NCBI GenBank assembly: GCA_030407005.1
Contig: JAUDYN010000005.1
Coordinates: 3,782,001 to 3,846,000, forward strand
Direction: 5' to 3'
Origin: Desarmillaria ectypa
Lineage: Eukaryota > Basidiomycota > Agaricomycetes > Agaricales > Physalacriaceae
Length of the DNA: 64,000 nucleotides
This document shows, piece after piece, positions 1 to 11,480 of this stretch. The notes beneath the pieces were generated by a model. It did no database searches, was not told the DNA's origin, and saw only the letters and a list, made by a program, of their open reading frames with translations. Numbering within the stretch: position 1 is the stretch's first letter; every line of letters starts with the position of its first letter. The position numbers and the translations under genes were made by a program.

Positions 1-364
1 AGGTCAAAGGGCGTGAAAGAGGCTCTGGAACCCATTCGTCAACGAGCTCGTCGACTTCCTGCAGGACCCTATCATTCCCAACGGTTGGTTCCATCGCATA
101 TATACCACGCACCTTTTCAGAAAACTCGATAAAACTTTTTCCAGTCCTGTCTGCCCGCGTTCGGGATTGGAGAAGGGTCCGTATGACCAACGCGACTAGG
201 ATGAGCTCTAGCAGCGTGCGACCCGGGTCGTTCTGGTGGGAGCTCCTTACATACCGCTCAATGACGCCAGAGCCCGGCAGCTTGTAAAAGGCTCTTTCGA
301 GCGCCAGCAAGGACTCGGCGACGAAGGAGAATATTGGCTCAAGAGGGGTCGTCGTGCTTGTCAT
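1..364 (-). CDS. LCB1: Serine palmitoyltransferase subunit 1, N-terminal part (cut by window edge)
   Basis: The first enzyme of sphingolipid synthesis condenses serine with palmitoyl-CoA at the ER membrane; LCB1 is its non-catalytic subunit. The start codon is at 364-362. Exon 1 (113-364) encodes 84 residues, a canonical intron (59-112, donor gtgcgt, acceptor gcag) follows, and exon 2 (1-58) runs off the edge. The protein has the typical LCB1 start: an amphipathic head (FYKLPGSGVIERYVRSSHQN), a membrane helix (LLELILVALVIRTLLQ), then FSEKEVDELVDEWVPEPL, which matches the family's segment just before the aminotransferase fold. The PLP-dependent fold itself lies outside the window, so the catalytic region cannot be judged. 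It is divergent from ATG1 across about 340 bp. The call rests on this N-terminal signature only. Confidence 0.8.
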   Translation of the reverse strand, partial: MTSTTTPLEPIFSFVAESLLALERAFYKLPGSGVIERYVRSSHQNDPGRTLLELILVALVIRTLLQSRTRADRTGKSFIEFSEKVRGIYAMEPTVGNDRVLQEVDELVDEWVPEPLSRPLT

Positions 365-700
365 CGTGGTCGATTGCAAGGGGCAATCTCAAATTACGGC
401 TTCATACCCGGTGCCGAACGACAAGCTTCATTTCACGCATATAGGCACCGCATGGGCGCCGTCTACACTAACCACCACACCAGTATATAGTACAGCGACC
501 TTTGCGGGTGAGAATTCCAAGAAAGGGTGCTCGTCGTCCGGCGTCATCATTAGCACGTGGTCAGCTATCTTTGTCTCTTTCCGTCGATGTCGACGACATT
601 GAGGAAACCGGTTGTCCTCATAAGCAAGCCTTGACAGCCCTACACATACCAGGATAGACCCCGGCGCGAAGTTGACAACGTTCCCTTGGAATTGCCACTG
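365..700. promoter_or_regulatory. Shared divergent promoter region of LCB1 and ATG1
   Basis: This 336-bp gap separates the LCB1 start (364, minus) from the ATG1 start (701, plus). It must hold both 5' UTRs and promoters. I see no clear TATA box or repeat. The short open frames here do not resemble known proteins. Confidence 0.5.
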
Positions 701-3700
701 ATGACTCCAGCTCCGATATCAAATCCTCCGTCGACGGGCAGGGTATCTACCGCCATTCCTGCAACGAGAAGGGAAGAGGACGATGAAGTCCATCCGTATG
801 TGATTGTATCAGAGATTGGAAAAGGAAGCTTCGCTACGGTGTACAAGGGATATCACGAGGTGCGTATCGTCGCTACTCTTTCGATGTTGGCGGCCCTGAC
901 CTTGCACGCGGGTATAATACAGGAAACTCATGTTCAAGTCGCAATCAAGACCGTAAAGAGAGACAATCTCTCTGCAAAGCTCTTCGACAACCTCCAGAGT
1001 GAAATCCAAATCCTCAAATCGCTCTCTCACCGGCATATAACGAGGCTTACCGATATCGTGGTAGGCGATCTAGTTTACTGTTCTCTGAGGCGTAGTTGAC
1101 CATTTTTCAGCGCTCAGAACATCATATCTACCTCATCATGGAATACTGCTCTGGCGGAGACCTCACTGGTTATATCAAGAAACGGGGGCGCGTCGAGACT
1201 CTCGAGTACATACCCTCACCTGGCGCAGCACCGCAGTACTATCCTCACCCTAGGACAGGCGGTCTGGACGAAGTCGTCCTGCGAAGTTTCCTACGGCAAC
1301 TTGCTAGGGCTCTCAAGTTCCTGCGGCACCATAATCTGATTCACAGAGACATAAAGCCTCAGGTTGGTGGCTTACTTCTTTCTTGTACAGGACTACACTC
1401 ATGCACTGTAGAATCTACTCCTGAAACCCGCTACACCCGAAGAACTCGCTAAGGGTCATCCTCTAGGCGTTCCGATCCTTAAGGTGGCCGACTTTGGGTT
1501 CGCTCGTTCTCTACCCAGCGCTATGATGGCGGAAACGCTGTGCGGTTCACCGTATGTCGTGCTTCATTGTCACGGAGTGGTATCATATGACGCCTTGATA
1601 GATTATACATGGCACCTGAGATACTCGGTTACAACAAGTACGATGCCAAAGCCGATCTGTGGTCTGTTGGCGCGGTTCTCTACGAGATGTCAGTCGGAAA
1701 GCCTCCCTTTCGCGCTCAAAACCACATCGAGCTTCTGAAGAGGATTGAGCATTCCAAAGGCATCAAGTTTCCGGATGAAGATCCTCAGTCAACGGCAGGA
1801 AAGAGCGGAGGTGGCGGCAGCGCCGACCTCCCTGTACCAAATGACATTAAGAAGCTCATCCGTGCCTTGCTTAAGCAGAAGCCGGTTGAACGCGCGAACT
1901 TCGACGACTTCTTTGGCAGTCAGGCTATGGCGAAATCGAAGTTCCCCAAACCACGAGAGCCTTCCCCAGAGCCGGAACCCACTTACGATGATGGCAAGCC
2001 TTGGACGGGACGCCCGCCAACTCCCCCTCATCATAGAATCATCCCGCCGGAAGTACTGGATCCCACAGCAATGATTCCTCCAAGCAAATTCAACTTCCGG
2101 AGAACGTCAACATTGAGTGATGCGCCACAGACAGAGACACCTGTATAGTTCGTGACTCTCCCTCGTAGTCATTTTGATCCTCATTTTTTTTGTAATACAG
2201 TCCGACGCCGACTCGGGAACACGCGCCACCACCTCCCATATCTAGGCGGCAGTCAACTCAGGCTCCTGTCACAGTGGAGAGAAAGCTTCCTATACCCGTA
2301 GAAGCTTCTGTCATCCCTGGAGAGACTGAAGAAGATGGCATCCTTCGTCGCGAGTATGTTTTGGTAGGAGACAGTCGCGCTTTGGAGTTCAATCGTGCAA
2401 TAGACGGTGAATGTTTTCGCGTCACAACCCAGGCGTATTAGATTACTTACAGTCTATCATCAGAGCTGAGTTCCGTTCCCCGCAAACCGTTAAATGATAG
2501 GCGTGTACCGCCTTCACCCTCAGTCGAAGACCCGGCAGTGGATATTACCTTCCCGCCCCCTCCACATCCCAATGCTCCGCCATTATCGCATTCTCCATCA
2601 AGCATAGCGTCGAGAGCTGCTACAAATGCATTAAATAGGGCACTCAGTTTAGCCTCAAAGAAACTATTTGGCCATCGTTCATCCCCATCACGTGATTACA
2701 GTGCGCCTTCTTCTCCCCGAAGACCACAGATAATAGCCTTGGATGGTGATGGCGAACGAGATCCTCTCGAGGACCAGCTCCTTGCTGAATTAGAAGATCT
2801 AGCACAGAAAACTGACGTGCTAACTCATTGGGCTGACGAAATGTACGAGTACGTCAAGGCCATTCCGCAGAGTAAGTCTGGTTGCTCCGCTCCTTTCCCA
2901 TCTAACTTCTGGTCACCGTCAGAACCTCTTGCAGATCCGAACAGGTTTGCCAAGCGGGATGGGGAGGCTGATCGACAGGCTCGGAGACGGAAAAATGGCG
3001 AGATGGAAGCTGAATACAACGCCGTTACGTGCGTTGCGGTGTATATGCTCCTCATGTCGTTTTCGCAGAAGGGCATCAACAAGCTGCGAAACCATCAAGA
3101 GCATATGAAGATGCGGCGTCCTGACGGGGATTTCGTCGTCAGTGAGGGGTTTGATGACGGTGTGGCTTTCATATACTCTTCATGTGAAATCCGCATGGCT
3201 GATGAGTTGTTATTGATAGCATTATCGTGGTTCAAGAATCATTACTTGAAGTGTAATGATAGGGCGATATTGGTCAAAACGTGGTTGCCGGCCCAGTACG
3301 ACGGTCCCAAGACGTGGTTAGACCAGCTGGTCTACGACCGTGCGCTCGTTTTGGTGAGTCCGCACCTGTGTTCGGAGATGAAATCTATTTATTGATGTTA
3401 TTGTGATAGAGTCGCACTGCGGCACGGAAAGAACTCCTCGATCAAGCCACCAGCCCGGACGAATGCGAGAAGTTGTATGAAGAGTCGTTGTGGTGTTTGT
3501 ACGCTCTGGAGGATGATCTATTGCAGACGGAGAATCCATTCATGGATGAGGATCGGGAGACTATTGCTACCTGTAGGTGGTTTCTGAAAGTGCCCGCTGG
3601 TCTTGGTGATGACTTTCTGGTTATAGGGATCAAGAGGACCAAGCTGCGTCTGGTTCGGTGTCATGCACGGATGAACATGACGGAGCGCGAACGATTGAAC

Positions 3701-3802
3701 GATGTCAAAGCTGATGCCAATCTCGCGGACGTTGCCAGGATACCAGCACCATGGGACGTGAAGCCTGAACCAGAGGATAGGCCTCCTGCTCTGCCTTCTT
3801 GA
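701..3802 (+). CDS. ATG1: Autophagy-initiating serine/threonine kinase ATG1/ULK
   Basis: ATG1 phosphorylates autophagy factors at the pre-autophagosomal structure, together with Atg13 and Atg17. Ten exons join in frame: 701-859, 923-1060, 1111-1362, 1412-1551, 1602-2147, 2201-2406, 2464-2871, 2923-3353, 3410-3572 and 3627-3802, giving 872 residues. The kinase domain (about 33-330) shows [11 protein letters not shown] (P-loop), AIK (lysine), HRDIKPQN (catalytic loop), ADFGFAR (DFG), CGSPLYMAPEI and [13 protein letters not shown] Pro-rich linker follows, then [18 protein letters not shown], a block typical of ATG1. The C-terminal third is the helical region (tandem MIT) that binds Atg13. Length and order fit the family. 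The first ATG in the open frame was chosen as start. All active-site motifs are intact. Its 3' end converges on SFM1, leaving about 210 bp between the stops. Confidence 0.93.
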
Positions 3803-4015
3803 GAAACCATCTTGTTTTCCATTCTTTTTGTTTTCGGGGTTCATCGTATATATCTGTAATTGGTTGTATTGTTACTCGCATCGTTCATTTTCTCCTTTCA
3901 TTCATCTGTCTCGCTATTAATTACACAAGCATGAGGACATCTATCACATCTATCTGTTGCTTTTATGTAGTTTTAGGTATGCTAGTAGACCTTCTTTCAA
4001 TCTATCGCGCCATTG

Positions 4016-5175
4016 TCAGAAGTCGAAGCTCTTGTTGAGGTCATCGTGTAAGAGTTGCCGCATTCCTGGCGGTAATTTTGGTTCTGGGCCTTCGGCAATG
4101 TATCCTGCGTGTGTGTGTGGGGGGGGGGGGGGGTTAGTGAGCGAGTGAAAGGGCAAATGAGTAGTGAGGGACGGACTGAAAGGCATTTCGACGCTTTCTT
4201 TGGGGTTGAATGTGATTGTCGGGTAGTCCTGTCAAGGGTTGTTATCATGGGTCTGAGTAGAAGCATTCACAGGAGAAGGGTGAACGGGGGGCAAAATGAC
4301 CAAAGTGGCGAGGTGGGGAGACCTGTGAGGAATCTGTTCCTTGGTCTTTCGGACTTTCATAGATACCAGTCTAGGGCCTGAGGATATCGTATTTGGACTC
4401 ACGATGTAGGGTATCTTATCGATGGGAACTGCACAGATGGATCAATAAACGTGCGCGCATTTCTGAGATTAAACGCGTACTTTCATCTTCAACGACCAGT
4501 TTTGTGACACCTAGGGCAGTGTCCGTCGTCATTTGGATGGGACCCAATCGTCGTGTGGGGAATCCCATGTCTCGTAGCTCAGCAGTTCTATCCCGCGGTG
4601 GATCGTCGCCTGCACTGAAAGTGTTTCAAAATGGTTTGGACCGAATTTTGGATATCCTTACCGAGAATTCCCTAGATGCTCTTTCCTCCGTCAGCGCTAA
4701 TAAAGTTCGAGAGGAATGACAGCATACCCCGAACAAAAACCACTCAAACTCTCCATCTCCGTCTTCTGGTGACAGCTCCTTCTCTGCTTTGGGATCCAAG
4801 AGGCACACTTTTTCTATTGGTAGTGTACCCCTGATCCTGTCCATTACTCCGGATTGGAAACACGACGCTGTAGCTAAAGTGTCGCTGCCGTCGGCAAACG
4901 AAGTAGACAGCGCGTCGGCGGATGATTTTGATAGGTGAGTAAAATGCACTTGGGAATCGGGTCCTGCTAGCATTCGCATGTGCTAAGAAATTCGGTAGGT
5001 ACACGTTCAGAGATTCATTTAGTGATGAGGACAGACCGCATACTCTAACATTGCCCAGGGCGGGATGACACGAGTGGTCTCATCGTCGTCTTCCATATGT
5101 TCTGACAGAGATAATCAATGATTATTTGATTAGGGAAAAGACGGAAAACATACCGATAACGTAGACAAAACCCAT
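4016..5175 (-). CDS. SFM1: SPOUT-type protein-arginine methyltransferase SFM1
   Basis: SFM1 uses S-adenosylmethionine to methylate an arginine of small-subunit ribosomal protein uS3; unusually for a protein-arginine methyltransferase it has the knotted SPOUT fold. Eight exons join in frame: 5154-5175, 5037-5101, 4728-4982, 4662-4671, 4481-4609, 4403-4428, 4177-4228 and 4016-4104, exactly 648 nt or 215 residues (yeast SFM1 is close to this length). Family motifs are VCLLDPKAEKELSPED, FGGILGDDPPRDRT, PTRRLGPIQMTTDTA, ESVEMPFRYIAEG and LPPGM. The GGIL segment depends on a 10-nt micro-exon (4662-4671) with tag acceptor and gtaagg donor. The second exon ends at a weaker gtctgt donor. The last intron holds a GT run and 15 Gs (4119-4133). 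Its promoter is shared with the next gene on the right. Confidence 0.92.
4662..4671 (-). other. 10-nt micro-exon of SFM1
   Basis: Read on the minus strand, the 10 bases GGAATTCTCG lie between a tag acceptor and a gtaagg donor. Including them restores FGGILGDDPP, the conserved core of the family, and keeps the frame; skipping them breaks it. Confidence 0.85.
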
Positions 5176-5544
5176 TCTTGGCTGCAAATCCAATAGAAAG
5201 TAACGTACACTTCAAGGGAAATAAACGGGGATCCTTTGCTTTTGTTTACCATCGCCCTCCGGTGGACGGCGCTTTTTTCTTGACAGAGAGCGCGCAAGGT
5301 TGCAGCACTTGGAGGCTTCTCAGTAAATTAAAATTCATTTATACTCTGCGTTCCCGCTGAGGTACATTTTTCACCCTAGGATCCCGAATTATTTTTGTTG
5401 AGAGAAAGTGTGGGAAGTAATTGTGCACGTGATCGCCGGCGAATTAAACCGCAAATCTCAAGGCATTCATCGTTCCGTCCTTTAACGTCGCGGACGACGA
5501 CAAGGTCATTGACCCCCTTCCTCAAGAGCAAGACATCGACGGGG
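5176..5544. promoter_or_regulatory. Divergent promoter region between SFM1 and the 5545 gene
   Basis: About 370 bp separate the SFM1 start (minus) from the ATG at 5545 (plus). The reading frame of the 5545 gene stays open some way upstream without an ATG, so an extra 5' exon there cannot be excluded. No repeat or clear regulatory site was recognised. Confidence 0.4.
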
Positions 5545-7867
5545 ATGGCCAACTCACCCTCTCATTCATCGACTCATTCGATGTCCTCGAGTAACCTTCA
5601 GCTCCCGAGTATAACTGACCAGAAACGGCAGAGAAGAATGACCAGTCCGTCTTCGATGTCCTTGACTCTGGTTTGTACTGTATTTGCTGCATGCATTACA
5701 GTGTATAATACTATTTCTATAGCCTGAAAAGTCTCCCAGTCAATCGTCGTCAGGGCGACCACCATCGCCTCTTCGCAACCAGTTCATCCCGAACACGTTC
5801 ACAGGCATCGATGCCGAATCCGAAGACGGAGATGAAGACGACGAAGACGAAGATGAGCAATGGATGCGCTCACACTCTCCGACGTCCTCCGTATCTCAAT
5901 TTGCAGCCAACTGGGCGAATCGAGTGGGAAATCTTGTTAGTGGTATCGCGCCCCGGTCGCCCGGTAGTATGCCCACGGACGCCGAAATTGAGGCAGAGGC
6001 CGAAAGAGAGCGCGAACGCGGCCGCAGGGAGGCTGAGCGAATCTTAACAGAGGAAGCTGCTGGTCGCAAAATGGTGGAAGACCGCGTTCTAGCTATGTTG
6101 GAAACGACACGGTCCCTTCCTCCTCCTCCGTCTCGTTCACAGACGATGCCAGCCTCTAATCCTCCATCACCGTCAGCGTCTCAAAAGGAGAGTATGGGCT
6201 GGTGGACAGCGGCAAAGAATCGGCTTACACCGACAAAAGAACTCACGCCTGCGCAGCAGGTGATACAGGACACCAAAGCCCGGGACAAGGAGCAGAAGAG
6301 GAACAGTAAGGGCAAGGAAAGGGAGAAAGAGAAAGCCTGGCCGGCTAATACGCAGATGAAGTACTCCGATCCTTCGTACCTGAACCTCAATGCTCCCACT
6401 ACACCACCCCGAAGACCTATACCTGTCTCGTCGCCCAATGTTTCGCCGACCCCTTCTCGTCCAAGCGCTACGATTATGCCTCCCAATCTAACACCGTCGC
6501 CCATGCGCCATACTGACTCTGGATCATCACCATCTCGAGAAGCGCCTCCTCTTTACGCGCAGTTCGATTCTGAAGGCATACTTGATGTACATGTTACACT
6601 TCTCACCATAGCCAAGCGGTTCGAAAAGCTGGAGAAATGGACTGTCGGCCACGTTCGAGCTTTGGAAGAACGTATGAGCGATGTCGAGCGATGGCTAGTT
6701 GATAAGGAGAAGGAGAAAGACGAAGCGTCTGTTCATGAGCCTCCGGCACCGACTCCCAATTGCGACAAAGAAATGCAAGACCTTCGTGATGAAATGACTG
6801 AGATTCAGAGTCGCGTAGGGGAACTTGGGAGGGAGATGGCAAAACTAGCAACTGCGCCCGCCAATCTCTCTTCCGTACCCTCGCGTCAATCGGCAGAAAT
6901 ATCCATTGCACCGCAAACTACATCATCTATTGTCGTTCAAGGGAATTCCTACCCAACACCTGCTATGAATACCCCGAATCAAGGTCGATATCCGTCTGGA
7001 ACAGTCCTCCAGACCAGTCCACCCTTGGGATCATCAAAGAGCTCCGTCAGCCGTCTCCCTTACCCAACGGGCGACTATGCTTCTCCTCTCCCTAGCACTG
7101 TCACTTCCTTCTCGCCTCCTAATTCACCCCCATCAGCCTCTCGTACCCGACCTCTTTCCATCTCTGGTCTTCCTCCAGTTGGGGTGGGCTTAGGTATCAG
7201 CACAGCGGCCACTGCTAGTCACTCACCCTCTCCTTCGGCTTCTCCTTATTCCTCTGCTTTAACGTCAGCCCAACCAGCTTCTCGTTCTTCGAGCCCAGCC
7301 CCGAAGAACCTACCACCACCCCCTGGATCACGCAGGCCCAGTTACAGCCCGACACCGGCTCCTCGGAAACGATACACCGTTGCACTAGGCGAACCTATCA
7401 CGTCCCCTTCAGAGGAAGAGGAACGACCCGAACGCCCACCCTCGTCCGGATCATCGTCCATCGGCCGAGCCTACTTCTCAAGTTCCCCCAAGGCCGTCAG
7501 CGACGAGGAGGAGTTCCAAGAAGAAACGATCGGCAAGTCCAGCGCCGCGAAGATACTTGGAAGCCACACCGGTTCTAATTCTGCGCCTGCTTCACCTCCG
7601 AACCCGGATCGACGCATTCGGGCGCAGTCGACGTATGGGTTCTCGTCATTACAAGCCCCGCAGGCGTCGATATCGCCATTGAAGCCCAAATTGCGGTCCC
7701 GGTCGTCTGAGCGCAGCGCTGCGGCACCGCCTGCACCGGGCAAGTTTGTGGATCCATACGTGTTGAGGCAGCAGAGTATGAACGCGAGCAAGATTGCTGC
7801 CCCCAAGCCAGTTGGGAAGGTCCCAATTGGGCAGCTCGTTGCGTTTTTTGATGGAGAGAAGAAGTAG
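5545..7867 (+). CDS. Large Ser/Pro-rich protein with central coiled coil, function unknown
   Basis: Two exons (5545-5670 and 5723-7867; intron with gtttgt donor and tatag acceptor) give 756 residues. In order, the protein shows a Ser-rich start, an acidic run (ESEDGDEDDEDEDEQW, about residue 75), a conserved-looking helix with NWANRVGNLVSG, a charged Glu/Arg coiled coil (AEIEAEAERERERGRREAER), a segment WWTAAKNRLTPTKELTPAQQ, then a more ordered block LYAQFDSEGILDVHVTLLTIAKRFEKLEKWTVGHVRALEERM that looks like coiled coil. A long Ser/Pro/Thr-rich disordered tail follows, ending in a conserved-looking piece (KPVGKVPIGQLVAFFDGEKK). No enzymatic motif, signal peptide or membrane segment is visible. 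It could be a cytoskeletal or cortical scaffold, but the sequence does not show that. Coding status is convincing from length, composition and the clean intron. Confidence 0.8.
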
Positions 7868-9461
7868 AGTAGATAATTTTTTATGCGTATTTCTTTTTTT
7901 GTCTTGTGTTGTTGGTGCACATCTGTTATCATCTATACCCTATAGCATTATCTTTTTGGGTTTTAATCAGAATCCGGTCCTGACCACGTCCGTTATGGCT
8001 TCTGTGGAAGAGTTGCGATACCTCTGCGTAGTAGTGGAGGAATACCGTCAAGGGAATTTAAAGGAAGGCATTCAGGCCATGTGAATACGTATCTCCGTAC
8101 CATACTTATACACCTTCAGAAACATACTATACCTCCAACAAATCTCGCAGTTCCCCACACCTACCCCGCCGACAACGGTGCATCTCCGACCGTCCAAAAT
8201 CTCAGAACCTAAAACCATTTCCCTAAGAGAAAGTTCGCTTCGCACTCACGCCCCTCTTCACATCACTCCAATCCATCCCATAGATTTCCTCTAGACTGTC
8301 CCCGGCATTCTCGAGGGGTAACCCAAACTAGCCTCCCACTCCGGCAGAGATGCATGAGCGATCTGCTAGTACTGACCGCTGGAATACGTTGACCATGCAA
8401 GCAAGCAAGCGATCGATGGAAATGCGGTGTATGTCGCGAGAGCGCAACCACGGATGCTGCAATATCATCTCGCAAGACGTTATCAGTATCTCCCGCCGTC
8501 CGAGTACGTAGATAACTCTTGAATGTTGAAGGGGCATGCGAGTTGGAGGTTAACCTAACCTACATAAGCTATGCTTAATGCGAGGATTCAGACTATGAGT
8601 GTGAACAAGGACAGAAGCAGTGGTAGATGAGATGATCCTCGCAAATGTTGATATCTGCAGATTAGGAAGATCAAAAAGTCCAGCCATATTCATCCGACGA
8701 ACAACAATGATCAACCCGAGCATTTGACCATCATTTTTTCATTCTTAAAAAAGAATTAGGGCAAGCCTATCCGTCTTTACATAAATCCAGAGTCATTTCC
8801 TGTGCAAGATTTGGGTTCGAATTCTGTAAAATGGAGCGATGGAACGTGCGTTACTTGAATGAAGGCTGTGCACTTTATGGCAAGGGATGATGTAATGCTT
8901 CTAGCTGTCGTATACCGCCATACAATGCCGTTCCAGTAAGTACCCTAGCAAACACGTCCTTGCCTCCTTACTCAGACCTTGGCATCAGCCTTCAAGGACC
9001 AAAAATCACACGTCTGTCCTCGTCCCCTGCCCGGAGCTGATCACTCATCATCTATACCCATAGATACGCACAAACGTAGAACCATCATTCCCGGGCAAGT
9101 GCACTCCATACCATACCAAGAAGGCTGACTGAGTTGCGATGGCCGCAGATTTCTTTATGTGACTTTTGTCCATTTCCGGCCGCGGTTTTCCGTGCAATTG
9201 GGGCGTCATGTACATATCAGCTGAACAGGCATTAATTTGTTATGCCATGAGGGAGGGAGGGCACGGTTTTCAATATATGCGTGGAAGGGGTAAGAAATGC
9301 AGAGCATACAAGTAGAATGTTCGAGATAAGGCTACATTGGTGTTCAAGTCCTACAAAAATAATACAGTAGCGATACTAGAAATGTGAGAGTGCGAAATAA
9401 TGCAAGGTTATAGTAGTAAAAGGATATTTTGGATACAGGAGGGACATAAAGTGGAGCAAAA
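7868..9461. other. Intergenic region, 1.6 kb
   Basis: This stretch lies between the stop of the 5545 gene and the stop of the Clp1-like gene. Apart from a short kinase-like remnant at 8223-8540 I see no gene. The short open frames have no recognisable motifs. It holds the 3' UTRs of both neighbours. Confidence 0.5.
8223..8540 (-). pseudogene. Possible remnant of a protein kinase C-terminal end
   Basis: On the minus strand the segment around 8440-8500 reads EMILQHPWLRSRD, like the end of a Ser/Thr kinase domain, where an HPW box closes the last helix. About 150 bp further on, another short frame reads LENAGDSLEEIYGMDWSDVKRG and stops at 8225-8223. The two could be joined by one or two introns. 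No kinase catalytic core is found upstream, so at most this is the tail of a decayed gene. It may also be chance. Confidence 0.25.
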
Positions 9462-10380
9462 TTAATTCGCATTCCTAGCAGCGATGGCCAGCGCGCCAAT
9501 GATAATTCTCCAAGAGAGGTCAACAGCGTCCCACAAATCAGGGCTATAAATCCCAAGAGCGACCATATCCTGCCAGAGCTCCTTCACATGCACAGCATGC
9601 GTCGTGAGCCTCTGCAAGTTCCCCTGCTCCTGGGTGCAAAGATAGGCGGACAGCTGCATACACGTCTCCTTGGAGTCAAGAGTAGCGAGTAGCGTATCGT
9701 GCGTGATAGACTGGAAGAAACCCGCTGGGACAGGCAGGAGCGCCCTGAACACGGGCTCGAGGCGATGGGTGTAAATAAAGCTGTGGATGATGCCGAATGC
9801 TGGTGGCGAGGGGAGGGCAAAGGGGAGGACGGGGAGCTTGACGAGCGTCTGGTCGACTTGCGATTGGGCAGGCGGGAGTGCGGGAAGGTGCGCACAGTGG
9901 GAGGCGAGGACGAGAGCGTGTATCGGGAATACCATGCACTGCTCTGAAGGGGTTTTGGAAGATGAGACGGCTAGCACGTGGGTGGGGAAGAAGCGGGATG
10001 ATGGTGACGACGAGCGAACAGGGACGGATAACGCGCCCGGAAGGTGGCTTTTCGGTAGAATGGTGGGAAGATGGGAGGGCGCCAGAGCAGATATTCCTGC
10101 TAGCATTCTGTACATTGTTCTTAGCAAAATCAAGAAAGAAATGTGTTGAGAGTGATACGTACTGTGGTGCTTCGGAGCGAAGGTTCCTTCGGATATATTC
10201 GGGAGGAACATCAGCGAGCTCGGGAGATACTGCCCCAATTGCGCTAGCAGAGACTTCGGAGTAATGGGGACGAGCTAAAGTCGCAGGGAGCTGAACGGTA
10301 CTGCAATGGTGAGCACCTCCGTAACGAGGCTGCTGGGGAAGCATATTGAATTGGGTCGAGTATGACGCGACTTGAAACAT
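9462..10380 (-). CDS. Clp1-like (clampless-1) developmental regulator
   Basis: Clp1 proteins of basidiomycetes act downstream of the homeodomain mating-type genes; in Coprinopsis clp1 is needed for clamp-cell formation, and in Ustilago Clp1 for growth after mating. Two exons (10163-10380 and 9462-10107; donor gtacgt, acceptor acag) encode 287 residues. The C-terminal two thirds match the family pattern as I recall it: FFPTHVLAVSSSK, MVFPIHALVLASHCAHLPALP, LPVLPFALPSPPAFGIIHSFIYTHRLE, then VKELWQDMVALGIYSPDLWDAVDLSWRIIIGAL. The N-terminus is Gln/Tyr-rich without a known domain. There is no signal peptide. The start is the first ATG of the frame after a TATA-like box at 10453. It is the last recognisable gene before a repeat-bearing region. 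The family call is by motif recall, not a search. Confidence 0.78.
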
Positions 10381-10452
10381 AATTTTAAAAGAGCTTGGAG
10401 GAGGTTGTAAGAGGGAACTTGTAACGAACGGATAAGCGCGCTTGCCAACCGT

Positions 10453-10458
10453 TATATA
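10453..10458 (-). promoter_or_regulatory. TATA-like box of the Clp1-like gene
   Basis: TATATA lies about 73 bp upstream of the start codon at 10380 on the minus strand. Spacing fits a core promoter, but the motif is short and could be chance. Confidence 0.35.
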
Positions 10459-11099
10459 CCAAATACCAAATATTCCAGAATAGAACAAGGATCGTCATCA
10501 TTGATTTCCATTTCGGGGTCCCAACAAGTGGATCGCCAAAACGGGAACATGGAGCATTCAACAAACTCTCCTTTCACGCGTTGCCAACTCCTAATTGAAG
10601 CCCCGCTTTGGTCATCCTTGTATATCGCTTTCACTCCTACATACGTTAACCTCTCGCAGCCGCAATTTATTCCACTACACCATATACTATCTATCCGCTT
10701 TTCGGCCTGAGCATGTCATTAGGAACCACCACGTTGGGCGTTGACTAAATTGATCAAGGGAACGGTAAAAGATCTCACGCTCTCGTGGCTGAAAACCGTA
10801 TTTCTGCCCTTTGTTCCATGGATAGCGAGTCGTTTATTACTGGGCATCCTTGTCCTTGTTGTTAACCAACCAAACCCCTTGTGACTCTACTGGGAAAAGA
10901 ACTCGAGTCAAAGCTGTGTCTCCATACGAGTCACCATCAAGCAGGAGACTCGTGTCACAGCTGATGCGCACGGCAGCTTTGTATCTGTTATACTCGAAGG
11001 AAGAAAGGTATTGTCTGTGCGGTCCTCAGGCAAACCCTGCCTCGAGGCTAACTCTATCACATACAAACACCCATAACAATACACAATGCTCGCTCCCCT

Positions 11100-11480
11100 G
11101 GGAACATTACGCCTTGGCACTTCCAAATCTAGGTCCTCGAGTCACATCATGCGTAAGGCACCGAGGGAACTGCGACACACAGAGTGGAGATTTTACCATT
11201 CTCACCTTTAGCAAAACCTATCTTTTCCCGTATAACTTTTCCAGTTCACTGGTGTCTTCCGGTCCGTTAGCCTCCCTGGCTGCTTTCCCTTCACAGCAAC
11301 CCAGATGGGAATGCACTCGAGTCATATCATTATCAAACAAACGCACCAAGAGACCTGTGACACACATACTGTATTTGCGTATCCCTAATATATACTTCTT
11401 CTCGTATAACTCTCCCCTTCCACCGGTTCTGGCTCAAAGCGCATTTGTTTTCCCTTCACAGCAACCCAGATTCGGAGTAA
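11100..11480. repeat. Short degenerate repeats
   Basis: TTTCCCTTCACAGCAACCCAGAT occurs near 11287 and again near 11450. CTCGAGTCA(T/C)ATCAT occurs near 11134 and 11318, each followed by similar text including GTATAACT. This suggests diverged units of about 165-185 bp. No protein similarity was recognised. Confidence 0.5.

Noticed and set aside
5460..5610. Alternative acidic frame (VADDDKVIDPLPQEQDIDGD...) overlapping the first exon of the 5545 gene
   Set aside because: It ends in a stop and cannot be joined in frame to the long second exon, whereas the frame starting at 5545 can.
7471..7932. 153-codon minus-strand frame
   Set aside because: It is antisense to the well-supported Ser/Pro-rich gene (5545-7867) and reflects its codon bias.
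8790..8860. tRNA-like GGTTCGAATTC
   Set aside because: No matching acceptor stem or anticodon arm could be drawn around it.
9699..10264. Plus-strand frames of 82-128 codons
   Set aside because: They are shadows of the Clp1-like gene on the minus strand, whose motifs are clear.
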